Assembly (NCBI GenBank): GCA_964446585.1
Contig: CAYUPI010000005.1
Location: forward strand, 129,972 to 193,971
Length of the DNA: 64,000 bases
Direction of reading: 5' to 3'
From: CAYUPI01 sp964446585
Lineage (GTDB): Bacteria > Verrucomicrobiota > Verrucomicrobiia > Limisphaerales > UBA8199
In this document: in pieces, positions 18,901-27,638 of the stretch
Layout of the letters: each line of letters starts with the position of its first letter
How positions within the stretch are numbered: position 1 is the first letter of the stretch
The notes under the pieces: generated by a model
Told to the model about the DNA's origin: nothing
Databases searched by the model: none
The model's input: only the letters and a program-made list of their open reading frames with translations
Position numbers and translations under genes: made by a program

Positions 18901-18948
18901 GTGACCGAGAACTGTTTGCGTCGCGGTTTTGCGCCTGCCGACGAGTAA
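15913..18948 (+). CDS. putA: Bifunctional proline dehydrogenase / glutamate-semialdehyde dehydrogenase
   Basis: A protein of 1011 residues that oxidises proline to glutamate. The FAD-dependent PRODH barrel (about 60-455) has RLVKGAYWDYE, EFQMLYGMADPIK and REYCPVGELLPGMAYLVRR. The NAD-dependent dehydrogenase domain (about 500-1000) has APWNFPLAILTGM, CEMGGKNCVIVD and the catalytic Cys805 in GYQGQKCSALS. There is no N-terminal ribbon-helix-helix, so it is not a self-repressor. I used ATG 15913; a TTG 42 bases upstream is also open. Residues 463-485, in the linker between the two enzymes, are encoded by a GTAGGAGCC hairpin element and are absent from family consensus as I know it. Confidence 0.95.
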   Translation: MASTTLEKSPAKPQQPEIESRIHEHGERIFALIDEAGAPSLFSKKGFYGTLMEWAMKDEHFKTQLFRFVDVLPTLTSASEISRHLKEYLGDEQLNLSAGLRLGLKAAGGASWLFGAGLKSQVTGLARQFMLGNDEKEIVTALRQAHEQGSAFTVDILGEAVVSETEADQYAQRYLTLMDLLGKQIARWRHPCASNDAPNGPVPPLNVSVKISALYSQVHPTDPDTAIERISARLRPILQRAKELGAFINFDMESYALKEVTLRLFREIFAEPEFAAEPACGLALQAYLKDCEADLDGIIQWAREQRRRITVRLVKGAYWDYETIIAQQRHWPSPVFAHKAETDATFERVSLTLLENTDVVDAAFGTHNVRSVACVLAQAERLGIDRREFEFQMLYGMADPIKAAVRQLGCRLREYCPVGELLPGMAYLVRRLLENTSNEGFLANKFAKGASRDELLKDPSEFVGADVRSLAPTSSDSEPAHVGSYTERRFGNEPPTDFNIPAERERMARAISEQRQKLGRRHPLIINNRPVSTSEWLPSLNPANQNEVVGYAAQASVAEAEAALAAARAAQPKWARMPALDRAALLEKTAALMRRDKAALSVVEILEAGKNWQEADADVAEAIDFCNFYASVMRDLNHPQRTQAVAGESNVQQWWPRGVGIIIAPWNFPLAILTGMAAAAVVAGNAVIMKPSDQTPVIAARLMDLFLEAGLPPGVVNLLSGPGGKVGAHLVSHPEIGFIAFTGSKEVGLRIWEATGRTAPGQLNLKKVVCEMGGKNCVIVDGDADLDEAVVGCLASAFGYQGQKCSALSRLVVLADNYDKFLERLVAAAASLRVGPSEVPGNILGPVINRDAQERILEIIEIGKKEATLAWQGAVPTDTNACYVPPTIFKDVPPNSRLFREEIFGPVLSVTKAKDFEQAIELANDCEFALTGGCYSRSPVNIERVKVEMVCGNLYINRGITGALVERQPFGGFKMSGGGTKAGGREYLQNFLVPRVVTENCLRRGFAPADE
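17299..17367. repeat. GTAGGAGCCGACGT hairpin element, copy 2, inside putA
   Basis: The arms GTAGGAGCCGACGTGAG (17299-17315) and CTCACGTCGGCTCCTAC (17351-17367) are perfect 17-bp inverted repeats. The whole 69-base unit is a multiple of three and is read through in frame, encoding FVGADVRS and later HVGSYTE in the PRODH-P5CDH linker. Confidence 0.88.
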
Positions 18949-19026
18949 AAGGCAGTACGCGTCTCTGTCAGGGCGAGGAATGGCAGCCATGCCGCATCCT
19001 CAGAGCCTGACGCAGGACAGAAATCT

Positions 19027-19853
19027 TCAGTTCGGGACGAGGGCAATGGCGCGACACCAGCCCGCGCTGCCTCCTTTAATTTTTACGGGTAAACACGAGA
19101 GATAAAAACCATACGGACGTGGAAGCAGTTCCAGGTTCGTCAATTTCTCGATTTGACAGTATTCCTTCGTAATCCCAGCGAAATGCGCGGGCCAGAGGTA
19201 TCGGCCGTCGCCTGTCCTGCGGAAATCGGCAATCTGCGCAGCGAACTCGCGGTCCAGGGTCCAGGCATCGATTCCAATCATGTGGACGCCCTGATTGACC
19301 AGCCATAAGGTGCTGTCCCGGTCGAGACCCGGCTGCCGAAATATTCCGGCGAACCCCAGCGTTTAGCCGCGCCGGTGTGAATCAAAACAATGTCGTTCGG
19401 ATGTAACGTGTATTTGATCTCGCACAGCTTCCGCTGAAGATCTTCGATCGAGATGACTTCCCCAGCCTTGCGATGCCGCATGTCCAGCACGACCCCTGGA
19501 CCAAAACACCATTCGAGCGGCACTTCGTCGATTCGCCGGGCAGGCTTTCCCTCCGATGTCGCTCCATAGTGATACGGCGCGTCGACATGCGTTGCGGTAT
19601 GGCTGCCGACGGCGAGATTTTCGACAGCCCAGCCCTGACCGTGTGAGTAAATAAAGTCCTCTGGCTTCGCTCCGAATATGTCCATCATTCCCTTCAAGCC
19701 GTCCGCGGCGTGAGTGACATACTCGATCCTCGGCGTCATCATCTCTCCGGCCGCGCCGTGCTCGATCGCTACGCTCAGGTCGATCAGCCGCAGTTGATCC
19801 AGGCGCAGGCCTTCTGTCCCGGCGGCTTTCACAGAACGGTTGCCGATAGTCAC
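19027..19853 (-). pseudogene. Cyclase-family (kynurenine-formamidase-like) gene with a one-base frameshift
   Basis: Two adjacent frames together make one member of the cyclase family (PF04199). The first part (19278-19853) has the metal motif HTATHVDAPYHY and VVLDMRHRKAGEVISIEDL. It loses frame at about 19334-19337, after HTGAAKRWGSPEYFG. The second frame resumes with QPGLDRDSTLWLVNQG and continues to the normal C-terminus ending at 19027. One missing base accounts for the break. Intact members hydrolyse N-formylkynurenine or related substrates. The cause may be real decay or a sequence error; the neighbouring prepilin-like gene is also broken. Confidence 0.8.
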
Positions 19854-19907
19854 CTCGACGCCTGCTTTCGCGGTTGGGCGAAGAAAACCTTGTGGATTGA
19901 TGCGCCG

Positions 19908-20744
19908 CTATTTCTTTCGCGGCGTGTGGTAGCGCATCCAAGCCACGTCCGGATCGTTCGGCTTCACGGGAATGTGCCCGAGGTCGATGAGCCGAACGGG
20001 TTCGAGCGTTGTCGCGACCTTCCATTTATGAATTTCCGAATGACCGTCGGCGAAAGCAAACCCACATGAGCCGGAATGATAACTCGCTGGCAGGTCCACC
20101 CATTCGGACAGGTAGGGCGAGAAGAGGCCGGCGTCATTGATACTGTCCGGATGTTCGTCAACGAACACCCATGAATCCGCCGGGCCGGGAATGCGCAAGT
20201 CCGAGGTCTTTTTGACGTGGAGGTAAGCTGAGTCCATCGGGCCTTCTTCGGCGTTGCCCTCGCCGATGACGATGTTTCCCGAAACGCTACGCACGCGTTC
20301 GGTCCACCCTCGTTTGATTTGCGTAGTATGGAGGTATTTGTCCGCCGGGCACTTGAACAGGTTTCGAGAATTGCCGAAGTAAGCGGCCAGCTTCGAGTAA
20401 CGACGGTCGATAAGGTATAAGATATTTGTGTTGTGGGATGATATCCCTCAGTCCAGCCAGCCAACGACCCACGGGCCGGTCGGGTCATCGGGGACGGGAG
20501 TCTGGGCCCGGCCGCCATGCAGCGCGCCGGGAAAGCGTTCGTTGTTGTCGGCGGTGTACATGTGATCGGCGGTCATCATTTGCTTCGTGTTGCTCATGCA
20601 CGAAATTCCTTGAGCCCGGAATTTTGCCCGGCTCAGGGCCGGCAGCAGCATCGCGGCCAGGATTGCGATAATCGCGATGACCACGAGCAGCTCAATCAGG
20701 GTGAAAGCTCTCGTGGTCTGGGAGCCAATTGGGCGAGATCTCAT
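19908..20744 (-). pseudogene. Prepilin-like H-X9-DG protein interrupted by an in-frame TGA
   Basis: The gene begins with a type IV prepilin leader and N-terminal helix (RAFTLIELLVVIAIIAILAA) and ends with the H-X9-DG processing-associated segment (SCGFAFADGHSEIHKWKV). Codon 99 (20448-20450) is TGA. Translation continues open in the same frame on both sides: VVGWLD, stop, then GISSHNTNILYLIDRRYSK. Family members have Trp after the GWLD segment, so TGG to TGA is the simplest change. The frame needs no other correction over 279 codons. Such proteins are abundant in Verrucomicrobiota and Planctomycetota; their role is poorly known. Confidence 0.82.
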
Positions 20745-20901
20745 ATCGGTCGGTACTTGAGTTTATATCCCCAATAAATGTCGCTCTGTCAAGCCTTCTT
20801 CAGGCTCGTCAAGGAACGGCGTTCGAGCAGCGCCGAAAGCTCCGCGCCCGTAAGCTCGTGCTGTCCACAGCGCACAGTCCTTCTCGCGCCATGTTTGACG
20901 G

Positions 20902-23355
20902 TTACCGCACTTCTGCCCGGTAGAATCGGGTTGAAGCAGAGGACACATCTCCAAAGATCACCTCGTTGGTGAACATCACGTTCGTTGCCACCGGGGCCCA
21001 CGTGCTCAGGTCAGGCGAAACCGACAGGATCACTCGTTGTCCTAATGCGGCGTCGACCGTGACAAATGAAATCGTATTCGTCCGCTGAAATCGGAGAGCT
21101 GGCTTCGGCTCGATTATCCGTCCCAGGCGCAAGCCGTTACCGAAGCTGGTGACCCAGACTTCGTTTGTATCGTATGGATTGAAAAAAGCCCGCGTCGGAA
21201 AGCGAAACGGGTACCCGCTGAGTTGAGTGAAGGTCGGCGAGGCGGCGCGGCGATTGGCCGAGTACCACAAACCCTGGTCTTCAGTCGCCACGTACATCTC
21301 GTCCGGATTTAGTGGACTAATAGTGCAGGAACCGACCGCCTTAAGGTTCGTCGTGATTCGGTTCCATGAGACACCACGGTTTGTTGTGTAGTACAAGCCC
21401 CCGAATCCCGCCGAAGATCCCCATTCGCCCCAAACACCCGCGTACCAAGTCGCTTGCGCCGGATCATTTGGGTCAATCGTGAGGTCTTTCGTATAATACT
21501 GCATGCCCGGGTCAGTGCGATCGACCCAGCTCGCGCCATCGTTAGTGCTGACGAATACTCCCGAACTGGGTTGAAAATCTAAAGAGGCGATCCGGGCCGA
21601 GTAGGTCGCGACGAGCGTTCCATCGTTCAGCACCGCAATGTAATAAATGTGTCCCTGGGTCCGCGGCGGCACTGCCAGTTGTGTCCAGGTCGAGCTGGTG
21701 CCCCCGTTAAGATTCGCCGTTCGATAAACTCCGCCATTTGTGCTGTTGACCATAGCGGCGTAAAGCCGGTTCGGGTTGTTGGGATCCAGCGCCAAGCCCA
21801 CAACAGGTCGCCCAAGGTTCTTCAATCTTGCCCACGTTGCACCTGAATTCGTCGAATACATCACCTCTCCGGTCCCACCATCAATCGACGAATCCTGGCA
21901 ATAGCGGTCCCACGCGTACATATCGTGCACGGACGACGTCGCGGCGTAAACCAGCCCGTTGGACGGATGTTTCAAGGTCTGGTAAGTGCTGTTATAAGGG
22001 AGTGACATCGGGGACATCCAGGCTCCGCCCGCGTTGGTGCTGAGCATGCCGCGCACGTCCGTGAAACTGGCGAAAAGGGTGTTGCTCGTGAACCATGAAA
22101 GCCACCAGCAGGAAGTGTCCTCGGCACCGGAACCGGTGTAAAAGGTCGTCTTGGGCGTCCCCGAGCCCGCGGCGTTCTCGCACCCTTGCCAGTCGTAGGC
22201 TTGCCGCCACCCGGCCCCACCATTCGTCGTCACATGGATGAAGCCGAAATCCGATATGACCGCGCGATTCGGATCGCTCTGGCACACCGCGAACCCCATC
22301 GCGCATTCACCGAACGACCACTTCTTCCAGTTCCAGCCGCCGGGATCGTCGCCCGTCCAGCCCGTGGCCACGTTCGCGTTTCCACTGCATTGCATGACTT
22401 GCATCCACGACGTTCCGCCATCCACTGTCTTGAGCACGACCGGCTGGCCGAGGCTGTCCGAACCGGCAGCGTAAGCGATGCTGATGTTCGTCCGGCACAT
22501 CGCGACGAAAAAGGGATGATTGCCCTCGACACCATTCGTGGCCGGTGTCCATGTTCCGGTGCCGCCGTCAAGCCGGTAGATGGCGTGATAATTCCCGTAG
22601 TCCGAACCTTGCACACCCGGATAAACATCGCCAGAGCCGAGCGTTACGCATAAAAAGCGGATGTTCCCGTTTTCCTTCGCACCTGTGAAGGAGACCATCG
22701 CCTCAGTGGCTGGAATCCCCGGCGCGCCAGCAAAGGTGAATGATGCGCCGCCATTTGTGGACATCACCAGTCCTGGTCGCGTGCCGACATAAATCACCGC
22801 GCCATCCCAAAACGCCCCGGCGATCAGCAAGTCATTCGACGTGAAGCAATCCGTATAAGTCGCGCCGGAGTTTGTCGAAAACTTGAGCGTCGTATAATCG
22901 CTAACCAGCAGCCGATTCGTGGACTGCGGGTCGGCGAACAGACAATAGACTGATTGTGAGTACGGATCTGGCGGGATGCTCGTCCAGGTTGCACCGCCAT
23001 CCGACGAGCGTGTTGGTACATCCCCGTTGAGCGCGTAACGCACCATCGGGTCGCTGGTGAATTCCATTCGGCCCGGTTGGCTTCCCCCCAGCAGCGTACG
23101 AAAATCCACGGTTTCCCAGGTTCGGCCAAAATCTGCCGAATGAAACAGGTCACTCATGTCCGAGCCGATCCAGAGATCGTCAGGGTCGAATGGATTGATC
23201 GACGGCCCGAAAAATGCCCCTCCACCTCCCGGCCCACGCGAGACAAAACGCGCCGGCGGGTCAGCCAGCGCGACGCTGGCCATAACAGCGGCTGACAGTG
23301 CCAGAGCGGGGCTGTGCCGAGCAAGGTGTAATCCAGGGTTCAGTTCGCAACTCAT
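20902..23355 (-). CDS. Secreted BNR/Asp-box repeat protein (beta-propeller, sialidase or GH74-like fold)
   Basis: An exported protein of 817 residues. A signal peptide (about 1-32, LALSAAVMASVALA) is followed by many BNR or Asp-box repeats of the type S-x-D-x-G-x-x-W, for example SADFGRTW, SSDGGATW, TVDGGTSW, TTNGGAGW, STNSGATW, TTNRGVSW. Such repeats form beta-propellers, as in sialidases, GH74 xyloglucanases and photosystem assembly factors. The C-terminal 80 residues (VILSVSPDLSTWAPVATN to TRFYRAEVR) form a small beta domain seen at the ends of many secreted verrucomicrobial proteins. I cannot identify catalytic residues, so enzymatic activity is open. Confidence 0.8.
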   Translation of the reverse strand: MSCELNPGLHLARHSPALALSAAVMASVALADPPARFVSRGPGGGGAFFGPSINPFDPDDLWIGSDMSDLFHSADFGRTWETVDFRTLLGGSQPGRMEFTSDPMVRYALNGDVPTRSSDGGATWTSIPPDPYSQSVYCLFADPQSTNRLLVSDYTTLKFSTNSGATYTDCFTSNDLLIAGAFWDGAVIYVGTRPGLVMSTNGGASFTFAGAPGIPATEAMVSFTGAKENGNIRFLCVTLGSGDVYPGVQGSDYGNYHAIYRLDGGTGTWTPATNGVEGNHPFFVAMCRTNISIAYAAGSDSLGQPVVLKTVDGGTSWMQVMQCSGNANVATGWTGDDPGGWNWKKWSFGECAMGFAVCQSDPNRAVISDFGFIHVTTNGGAGWRQAYDWQGCENAAGSGTPKTTFYTGSGAEDTSCWWLSWFTSNTLFASFTDVRGMLSTNAGGAWMSPMSLPYNSTYQTLKHPSNGLVYAATSSVHDMYAWDRYCQDSSIDGGTGEVMYSTNSGATWARLKNLGRPVVGLALDPNNPNRLYAAMVNSTNGGVYRTANLNGGTSSTWTQLAVPPRTQGHIYYIAVLNDGTLVATYSARIASLDFQPSSGVFVSTNDGASWVDRTDPGMQYYTKDLTIDPNDPAQATWYAGVWGEWGSSAGFGGLYYTTNRGVSWNRITTNLKAVGSCTISPLNPDEMYVATEDQGLWYSANRRAASPTFTQLSGYPFRFPTRAFFNPYDTNEVWVTSFGNGLRLGRIIEPKPALRFQRTNTISFVTVDAALGQRVILSVSPDLSTWAPVATNVMFTNEVIFGDVSSASTRFYRAEVR

Positions 23356-23871
23356 CGGAGTCTATCTCTTATTTCTAGCCTGTTTCCTCGGGACGCCTCC
23401 TGGTCGCAGCGGCGCCAGGAAGCAACATCGTGGTAACCTCCTGGCAAACTACCTCATTTCGCCTGTTTGAGTTTTCCTTTTTTGCCATTCTCGCACGGAC
23501 ACGACCATCCCGCAGCCGGATCCATGCCATGATCCCAGCGAGAAATTGTATGCCCCTCGCCTGGACAGAGCTCGAATTGGCGGGTGGAGCAAGCAACCAC
23601 AACTGAATTAGATGCGGCGGTGTTGCACATCCGCCACCGGCACACGCTCGCCCCCCTGTGAACGTATGATCGGTGAGACGGCCGGTCTTCAGATGGCCCA
23701 AGCGAGCGTGCCGCTTGTGCCTGGTCTGGGCAGTGCCGCTGATGTGGAAATCCACCAGCAGGTGTGGAACGCCGACCCCATCGCGCCAGTCCAGCTTGCT
23801 CTGGATGGCTCTGCTGGCATTCGAATATTTGGGTGCTTTATCAGGTTTGACTCTGATACAACAGAGTCGGC
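23356..23871. other. Intergenic region with no supported gene
   Basis: This holds 516 bases between the BNR protein start and the M48 protease start. Two overlapping minus-strand frames are open (a 172-codon frame and a short Cys-rich one ending CPCENGKKGKLKQAK), but neither has a ribosome site or a recognisable family. A decayed gene is possible. No repeat of the families listed here occurs in it. Confidence 0.4.
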
Positions 23872-24984
23872 GTGAGAGAGGACAGTTCAACATTCGCGGC
23901 GCAAGCGTTCAATTCAGTCCTGGGTGTTGAAGGCCTGGAGGGCCGCATTGGTTTCGACCGCTTGCATCTGCAGTTCTTTTCTCCTACGGCGAAGCTAGAG
24001 TTGCCACTGGCCCGATTGCAGATTGAGAAAGACGATTCGGCTGCCTGCCGTCTCTGCTTTTCCAGCGCCGACCATCCCGACTGGGTGATCTGCACCTTCG
24101 ATACGCGGGTTTTGCAGCACCATTCGCTGCACGAACAACCCAACACGCGGAACCAGATTCGCGCGCTCGAAACGCCGGGCGAGTTGAAGCGCCGGCTGAC
24201 GATCACCCTGGCGCTTCTGGGCGCCTTCGGCGTCATCGCCCTGGTAGCCTCGCTGCTTTCGGGAATCATGGTGCGCGCCCTGGTGGCGAAGATTCCGGCC
24301 GAGTTCGAGCAGCAAGTCGGCGACGAGTTGATGGCGGAACTCAAGCAGAACATGACGTTCGTTCAGGACCCCAAGCTCATGGCCAGATTGGAGAGCGCCG
24401 TGGCCCCACTCATCAATGCGCTGCCGCGGGGCAAAGTTACCAACCAATTCTACCTGCTGGCGGAACCGATGCCGAACGCGTTAGCGCTGCCTGGCGGGCA
24501 CGTGTTGGTCACGACCCGGTTATTTGAGATTGCCGAGCGGCCGGAGGAAATCGCCGGCGTCGTCGCGCACGAGCTGGCGCATGTCACCCAGCGACATGGG
24601 TTCAGAAAAATCATTTCTAGCCTCGGTCCTTTCCTGATTTTCCGGGTCTTCCTTGGCAATTCCGCGGGCGCCCTGGGTGTCGTGGGCGAGAGCTCGGAAC
24701 TGCTGGTCAACCAAAGCTTTTCCCAGGAATTCGAACTCGAGGCCGACGACATCGGCTGGCAATCGCTGGTCACTGCGCATATCGATCCGCGCGGTCTGAC
24801 GGATATGCTGCGAAAACTTCAGGCGGAGCAGCAAAAGATAAGCGCCGCGCTGCCACAGATCCATGCATTCAGCAGCCATCCAGCCACGCAAAAACGCATC
24901 CAAAGGTTGGAGCTCAAATGGCAGAAGTTGAAGGACAAGTCGGGCTTCGTTCCAATTGCGACCGGCACCAACGGCGGGCGGTGA
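23872..24984 (+). CDS. M48-family membrane zinc metalloprotease
   Basis: A 370-residue protein. An N-terminal soluble domain (about 1-100) is followed by one membrane helix (about 107-130, LTITLALLGAFGVIALVASLLSG). The M48 peptidase domain has VVAHELAHVTQRHG (HExxH) and the third ligand in FELEADDIGW. Relatives (HtpX, BepA, LoiP) act in membrane or envelope protein quality control. The N-terminal domain appears to be specific to this subgroup and I do not recognise it. The start is GTG at 23872; no strong ribosome site is visible, so a different start is possible. Confidence 0.85.
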   Translation: MREDSSTFAAQAFNSVLGVEGLEGRIGFDRLHLQFFSPTAKLELPLARLQIEKDDSAACRLCFSSADHPDWVICTFDTRVLQHHSLHEQPNTRNQIRALETPGELKRRLTITLALLGAFGVIALVASLLSGIMVRALVAKIPAEFEQQVGDELMAELKQNMTFVQDPKLMARLESAVAPLINALPRGKVTNQFYLLAEPMPNALALPGGHVLVTTRLFEIAERPEEIAGVVAHELAHVTQRHGFRKIISSLGPFLIFRVFLGNSAGALGVVGESSELLVNQSFSQEFELEADDIGWQSLVTAHIDPRGLTDMLRKLQAEQQKISAALPQIHAFSSHPATQKRIQRLELKWQKLKDKSGFVPIATGTNGGR

Positions 24985-25068
24985 ACTGAGGCCAGCGAAT
25001 GGAAAATTGGCGCTAGCCCGCTGCTGCTCTAACAGTCTTCAAAACGGCAGCCCTCTTCTGGAACTGAT

Positions 25069-25740
25069 CTATCGCCGAAGCATCGAACGAAGAGCGGACC
25101 CATTTTGCTCGAGAGCGTCGAGCTGGTTTTTCACTCGCTCGAAGCAGCAGGGACACATGCCGTGCGTGAACGAAGCGTCAGTATGCTTCGAGATAAAGGC
25201 CTCGACTTCGCTCCAACGGCCTTCGACATCTTTGATTTTTTTGCAATAACAGCAAATCGGGAGCAAGCCCGTGAGCGTCTTGACGCTCGCCAGAGCGGCC
25301 TCTAACTGCTGGGCTGCTCGTTGGCGCTGCTTCTCGACGCGGTGCTTATACAGACCTATTTCGATGGCCGTTCTGAGTTCGCGAGTCTGGTACGGCTTCA
25401 GGATATAACCGCAGGGTTCGGTCACTTGAGCTCGCGCGAGGATCGGGGCGCTGCAGCAACCAGTGACATAAACCACAGGCACATCGAGCGCCCGGAGCCT
25501 TTCAGCGGCTTCAATACCATCCATCTCGCCAGGAAGCTGGATGTCCATCAGGACCATATCCGGCCTCTGGCGCTGTGCCAGTTCGAGGACCTCGAGAGCG
25601 TAGGGAGTTGTGCCCGACACTTCGTAGTCCAAACTCTCGAGACGGTCGCAGAGATCCTGCGCAATGAGGCCATCGTCTTCGGCGATAAGAATCCGAGTTG
25701 AAGCCGCAACCGAAAGTTCTGGAAGGTTAGTCGAGACCAT
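25069..25740 (-). CDS. Single-receiver response regulator with Cys-rich C-terminal module
   Basis: A 223-residue protein. The receiver domain (about 14-130) has the acidic pocket EDD at 21-23, the phosphoacceptor Asp66 in VLMDIQLPG and the conserved Lys in YILKPYQ. A short coiled helix (KHRVEKQRQRAAQQLEAALASVKTL) leads to a C-terminal module of about 60 residues with LPICCYCKKIKDVEGRW and HGMCPCCF. This carries four or more Cys in CxxC pairs plus His and looks like a metal-binding ribbon. No DNA-binding or enzymatic output domain is present. The module recurs on receivers in Verrucomicrobiota and Deltaproteobacteria; its function is not known to me. No kinase is adjacent. Confidence 0.85.
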   Translation of the reverse strand: MVSTNLPELSVAASTRILIAEDDGLIAQDLCDRLESLDYEVSGTTPYALEVLELAQRQRPDMVLMDIQLPGEMDGIEAAERLRALDVPVVYVTGCCSAPILARAQVTEPCGYILKPYQTRELRTAIEIGLYKHRVEKQRQRAAQQLEAALASVKTLTGLLPICCYCKKIKDVEGRWSEVEAFISKHTDASFTHGMCPCCFERVKNQLDALEQNGSALRSMLRR

Positions 25741-26092
25741 GGAAGTGCGAGAGCAATTGCTCGCCGGTTAGCGGAAGGCCGTGCGGGCCAATACGCGCCA
25801 ATGCGTTTTGCTATCGTTTGTCGTCATAGGACTCTAAACAGAGCATTACCCGGGCCACAGAGCCAGGAATCAATTGCGATGGAATTTGGTCGAGACGCGC
25901 TTTCGCCGACGGCAAACCCGCTACGCAGGGGCAGGAATTCTCTTCACGAAGCTGACATGAGACAGTTCTGGCCAGGAAATTGACAAAGCGTGCGCCGGCG
26001 CAACGCCGTTCTCTTGACAGCGCAGTCGTGTACCGCTACCAACGTCCTGTTTCAATCCCGCGGCATCAAGCCGCCCCCGTTCACAGGCACAC
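25741..26092. other. Intergenic region between the response regulator and glpK
   Basis: No gene is supported. The divergent genes on each side require two promoters here. The only candidate I can name is the one for glpK listed at 26014-26042. Confidence 0.5.
26014..26042 (+). promoter_or_regulatory. Candidate sigma-70 promoter for glpK-glpF
   Basis: A perfect TTGACA (26014-26019) is followed after 17 bases by TACCAA, a weak match to TATAAT. The glpK ATG is about 50 bases downstream. This is a motif match only. Confidence 0.3.
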
Positions 26093-27610
26093 ATGTCCGT
26101 CATCCTGGCATTGGACCAGGGAACGACCAGTTCCCGCGCGATCGTTTTTGATCACGCGGGCGAAATCCTCTCGGTTGCCCAACGCGAGTTTCAACAAGTC
26201 TTCCCGCAGCCGGGCTGGGTGGAGCATGATCCCCGCGAGATCTGGCGCACGCAAATCGAGGTCGCCCGCAGCGCGTTATCCCAAGCCGGCGTGAAGGCGC
26301 GCGAGGTCGCGGCTCTCGGCGTGACGAACCAGCGTGAGACAACTGTCATTTGGGACCGTCGAACCGGCGAGCCGATCCACAACGCCATCGTCTGGCAGGA
26401 CCGCCGCACGGCGGGATATTGCGAGGAACTGAAGCGCGCCGGCCATGCTGAATTAATTGCTCGCAACACCGGCCTTGTGATCGACGCCTATTTTTCCGGT
26501 AGCAAACTACGCTGGCTGCTGGACAACGTGGCGGGCGCCCGACAGCGGGCCAATCGTGGCGAACTGGCCTTTGGCACGATTGATACCTGGTTGCTGTGGA
26601 ACCTGACGGGCGGCGCTCTGCATGTGACCGATCCCAGCAACGCCTCGCGCACGATGCTCTTCAACCTTCGTACTGGAGCGTGGGACGAGGAGTTGTTGCG
26701 CCTTCTGGATGTGCCGCGCGAGATTTTGCCCGAGGTGCGGTCGTCGAGCGAAATCTACGGCGAGACGGCCCGGGCTGTGTTTGACAGTCCGATTCGCCTA
26801 GCGGGAATCGCGGGTGACCAGCAAGCGGCCTTGTTCGGACAGAGCTGCTTCACGCGCGGGCTGGCCAAGAACACGTACGGCACTGGCTGCTTCATGCTGA
26901 TGAATATCGGCCCCGACCCGACGCCTTCCGGTCACCAGTTGCTCACGACTGTTGCGTGGAAGAACGGCGCAGAAACAGCCTTTGCGCTGGAAGGCAGCGT
27001 CTTCATCGGGGGCGCTGTGGTCCAGTGGCTGCGGGACGGTCTGAAGCTGATTAAAGCTTCCGCCGAAGTCGAAGCATTGGCCGCCAGCGTGCCCGACAGT
27101 GGCGGCGTGTACTTGGTGCCAGCCTTTGCGGGGCTGGGCGCGCCGCATTGGGACCAATACGCGCGCGGCACCATCACCGGCCTGACTCGCGGCACGACTG
27201 CCGGCCACCTCGCCCGAGCGGGCCTGGAAGGGATCGCCTTTCAGGTCGCTGATGTGCTCGATATCATGAAGGAGGATTCAGGCATCGCTCTGGACGAGCT
27301 GCGCGTGGACGGCGGGGCATCGGCCAACAATCTGCTCATGCAATTTCAGGCCGATGTGTTGCGTGTGCCGGTCGTTCGTCCCAAAGTGACCGAGACCACA
27401 GCGTTGGGGGCGGCTTATCTGGCCGGCCTGGCCACTGGTTTTTGGGCTAATCAGGCTGACATCCGAAAAGTCTGGCAACTCGACCGAGTTTATAAGCCGC
27501 AGGCGAGCGCGGATGAAGTGGCTTATCGCCGCAGCCGCTGGGCTGAGGCGCTGAATCGAGCGCGAGAATGGGAAGAGCGGACGCCATCCAATCTCCCGCA
27601 ACCGGCCTAA
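26093..27610 (+). CDS. glpK: Glycerol kinase
   Basis: A 505-residue enzyme that phosphorylates glycerol to glycerol-3-phosphate with ATP. FGGY-family features are present throughout: ALDQGTTSSRAIVFD at the N-terminus, GVTNQRETTVIWDRRTGEPIHNAIVWQDRRT, IAGDQQAALFGQSCF, KNTYGTGCFMLMN and the C-terminal VDGGASANNLLMQFQADVL. Length is normal. The aquaglyceroporin gene follows 28 bases after the stop, so uptake and trapping of glycerol are coupled in one operon. No glpD is in the window. Confidence 0.97.
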   Translation: MSVILALDQGTTSSRAIVFDHAGEILSVAQREFQQVFPQPGWVEHDPREIWRTQIEVARSALSQAGVKAREVAALGVTNQRETTVIWDRRTGEPIHNAIVWQDRRTAGYCEELKRAGHAELIARNTGLVIDAYFSGSKLRWLLDNVAGARQRANRGELAFGTIDTWLLWNLTGGALHVTDPSNASRTMLFNLRTGAWDEELLRLLDVPREILPEVRSSSEIYGETARAVFDSPIRLAGIAGDQQAALFGQSCFTRGLAKNTYGTGCFMLMNIGPDPTPSGHQLLTTVAWKNGAETAFALEGSVFIGGAVVQWLRDGLKLIKASAEVEALAASVPDSGGVYLVPAFAGLGAPHWDQYARGTITGLTRGTTAGHLARAGLEGIAFQVADVLDIMKEDSGIALDELRVDGGASANNLLMQFQADVLRVPVVRPKVTETTALGAAYLAGLATGFWANQADIRKVWQLDRVYKPQASADEVAYRRSRWAEALNRAREWEERTPSNLPQPA

Positions 27611-27638
27611 GGTGCCGCTCCGCAATGCCCCCAAAATT

